DNA of 64,000 nt from Pseudoselenomonas ruminantium. GTDB lineage: Bacteria; Bacillota; Negativicutes; Selenomonadales; Selenomonadaceae. The translations under genes were made by a program, and so were the position numbers. Below are positions 62,430 through 64,000 of this stretch, piece after piece. The notes beneath the pieces are model-generated. The model did no database searches and was not told the DNA's origin. It saw nothing but the letters and a program-made list of their open reading frames with translations. Location: contig NZ_FOQK01000008.1 of NCBI RefSeq assembly GCF_900113715.1, forward strand, positions 1-64,000, in the 5' to 3' direction. Numbering within the stretch: position 1 is the first letter of the stretch; the number at the start of each line of letters is the position of its first letter.

Positions 62430-63182
62430 ATGGCAGAAGTATTGGAAGCATCCGGTAAAACAGTAGACGCAGCATTGGAAACGGCACTGGCGCAGCTGGG
62501 GGTCGATGCCTCGCAGGTTGACTATGAGGTCATCGAGCAGCCGTCGCGCGGTTTCTTCGGCCTCTTCGGGGGCAAGCCTGCCCGCATCCGGGTGACGGCA
62601 AAGGCTTCCGCTGCTGTGTGCAGGGAAAGCGAGCCCGCTGTTCAGGCAGAGGCCCCGGCAGCGGCTGGACCTGCTATATCGCTGGCAGAGCAGACGCAGC
62701 GGGCGGAGGACTTCCTGCGCGATGTATTTGCAGCTATGAAGCTTGACGTGAAGATCGAGCGGGGCGAGTCTGAGGAGGGCATCCTGTTCCATCTGATCGG
62801 CGACCATCTGGGCATCCTGATCGGCAAGCATGGGCAGACGCTGGATTCCCTCCAGTATCTGGCCAATCTGGCAGCCAATCGTGGCATCTCGGAAAACCGT
62901 GCGCGCATCATCATCGATATCGAGGATTACCGCTCGCGCCGTGAGGAGACACTGCAACGCCTGGCTGGGCATCTGGCCGATAAGGCCTGCCGCATCGGTG
63001 AGGAGATACATCTTGAGCCGATGAACCGCCATGAACGCAAGATCATCCATATGGCCTTGCAGGAGAACCGCCGCGTGCTGACGTACAGTGCTGGCGATGA
63101 ACCGCGCCGCTATGTGGTCATTGCGCCGAAACGCCGCCGCCGTCCGCGCCGGCGTGATAGCGAGCGCAGAGACGAAGAATAA
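62430..63182 (+). CDS. jag: RNA-binding protein Jag (KhpB/EloR)
   Basis: 250 residues: a Jag-N domain (about 1-50, ending RGFFGLFGGKPARI), an Ala-rich linker, a KH domain (about 115-175: GDHLGILIGKHGQTLDSLQY) and an R3H domain (LEPMNRHERKIIHMALQENR). The tail is Arg-rich. It binds RNA and influences cell elongation in Firmicutes. It starts one base after the yidC stop, with AAGGAGG inside yidC. Confidence 0.94.
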   Translation: MAEVLEASGKTVDAALETALAQLGVDASQVDYEVIEQPSRGFFGLFGGKPARIRVTAKASAAVCRESEPAVQAEAPAAAGPAISLAEQTQRAEDFLRDVFAAMKLDVKIERGESEEGILFHLIGDHLGILIGKHGQTLDSLQYLANLAANRGISENRARIIIDIEDYRSRREETLQRLAGHLADKACRIGEEIHLEPMNRHERKIIHMALQENRRVLTYSAGDEPRRYVVIAPKRRRRPRRRDSERRDEE

Positions 63183-63207
63183 TATCTGCTTTAGCAAGAG
63201 AGCTGTG

Positions 63208-63239
63208 AAAGGGCTGTCTCATTTTGAGGCTGCCCTTTT
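63208..63239 (+). terminator. Hairpin between jag and mnmE
   Basis: AAAGGGC...TCTC - ATTTT - GAGG...GCCCTTTT stem with internal mismatches, followed by TTTTG. Confidence 0.6.
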
Positions 63240-63260
63240 GTGTATATATGAGGAGGAAAC

Positions 63261-64000
63261 ATGCAACAGTCGGATACGATAAGCGCGATTGCGACCGCGC
63301 AGGGCGAAGGAGGCATCGGCATCATCCGCATCAGCGGGGAGCGGGCCATCGCAGTGGCCGACACGGTATTCCGCGCTGCCAGCGGCCGCAAGCTGGAAAG
63401 CTATGAGACGCAGCGGGCCGTTTTCGGCCATATCGTCGACGCAGCGGGTGAGACGGTCGATGAGGCGATGGTGCTTCTGATGCGCGCGCCCCATTCCTAT
63501 ACGAAAGAAGATGTGGTCGAACTGCAATGCCACGGCGGTGTGATGCCGCTGCGCAAGACCTTGGCGCTTACCTGGCAGGCAGGTGCCAGAGCTGCCGAGC
63601 GCGGTGAGTTCACGAAGCGCGCCTTTTTGAATGGGCGCCTCGATCTCACGCAGGCGCAGGCTGTCATGGATGTCATCAGTGCCAAGACGGAGAAGTCCCT
63701 CAAGATGGCTTCGGGCCATCTTTCCGGTCACTTTTCCGCAGGTATCAAGGCGATGCGCCACGATATCCTCGGGCAGATTGCCCATCTGGAAGCAGCTATC
63801 GACTTTCCAGAGGATGAGGTCGACGATGTGGTGACCGATGAAGTAGAACGAAATGTGGTTGACGTGCGCAACAAGATCCGGAAGCTCCTCAAGACGGCCC
63901 ATACGGGCCGCATCCTGCGTGAGGGGTTGATGACGGCGATCGTCGGCAAGCCGAACGTCGGCAAGTCGTCGCTGCTGAATGCCCTGCTGCGCGAGGAGCG
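63261..64000 (+). CDS. mnmE: tRNA modification GTPase MnmE (partial, cut by window end)
   Basis: The first 246 codons of a gene of normally about 455. The N-terminal folate-binding domain begins QQSDTISAIATAQGEGGIGI, with the family motifs VELQCHGG and AERGEFTKRAFLNGRLDL. The window ends just after the G1 loop VGKPNVGKSSLLNALL. With MnmG it modifies the wobble uridine of some tRNAs. AGGAGG lies 5 bases before the ATG. Confidence 0.95.
   Translation, partial: MQQSDTISAIATAQGEGGIGIIRISGERAIAVADTVFRAASGRKLESYETQRAVFGHIVDAAGETVDEAMVLLMRAPHSYTKEDVVELQCHGGVMPLRKTLALTWQAGARAAERGEFTKRAFLNGRLDLTQAQAVMDVISAKTEKSLKMASGHLSGHFSAGIKAMRHDILGQIAHLEAAIDFPEDEVDDVVTDEVERNVVDVRNKIRKLLKTAHTGRILREGLMTAIVGKPNVGKSSLLNALLREE

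Overview
The window looks like the replication-origin neighbourhood of a diderm Firmicute of the class Negativicutes, most likely a Selenomonas/Mitsuokella-type Selenomonadaceae. The right-hand gene order (gyrA further left; gyrB-remB-dciA-recF-yaaA-dnaN-dnaA, then rpmH-rnpA-yidD-yidC-jag-mnmE diverging) is the classic Firmicute origin order. A phosphoheptose isomerase (LPS heptose pathway), an outer-membrane secretin and small YdiD/YidC-type genes point to a two-membrane Firmicute. The genus is inference; the order and families are read from the sequence. Most genes are GC-rich with Shine-Dalgarno sites; AT-rich patches mark acquired or variable DNA.

Layout. 1-425: an inverted-repeat (MITE-like) element and a terminator. 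426-3413: gmhA-like isomerase and small secreted or unknown proteins on the minus strand. 3577-8124: membrane MutS-like ATPase, AGCS amino-acid symporter, azlC-azlD. 8132-13755: an AT-rich 5.6-kb island between 25-bp perfect direct repeats; it carries small secreted proteins, an EVE-like/HNH nuclease, a GIY-YIG nuclease, a candidate res site and a serine resolvase. 13766-20718: Crp/Fnr regulator diverging from a hemerythrin gene with a well-placed operator, yhdT-panF, an M48 protease, and metY with a clear repressor-type operator. 20741-30553: YitT, a fructose PTS operon with a frameshifted fruR, a cytidine-deaminase homologue lacking its zinc cysteines, MgtC, a remote DnaA-box cluster, an LCP ligase and malic enzyme. 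30635-39273: chemoreceptor, gyrA, ppx, threonine-synthase-like enzyme, a candidate small RNA, a guanylate-kinase homologue, and a Fic protein behind twin operators.

39374-50990 is a complete Tad (tight adherence) pilus locus: TadG-like protein, tadC, tadA, tadE, flp, tadB, two different TadZ-type ATPases, secretin rcpA, rcpC and the prepilin peptidase. 51076-52810 holds htpX and a TerC-family exporter behind a yybP-ykoY (manganese) riboswitch. 52897-60726 is the gyrB-to-dnaA block with DnaA boxes on both sides of dnaA (bipartite oriC). 60757-64000 is the rpmH-mnmE block, with mnmE cut by the window end.

The most unusual items are the resolvase/nuclease island at the azlD 3' end, the DnaA-box cluster about 31 kb from dnaA, the zinc-less cytidine deaminase homologue, the promoter-hairpin-terminator unit at 37.4 kb, the Fic autoregulation signature and the twin TadZ proteins.
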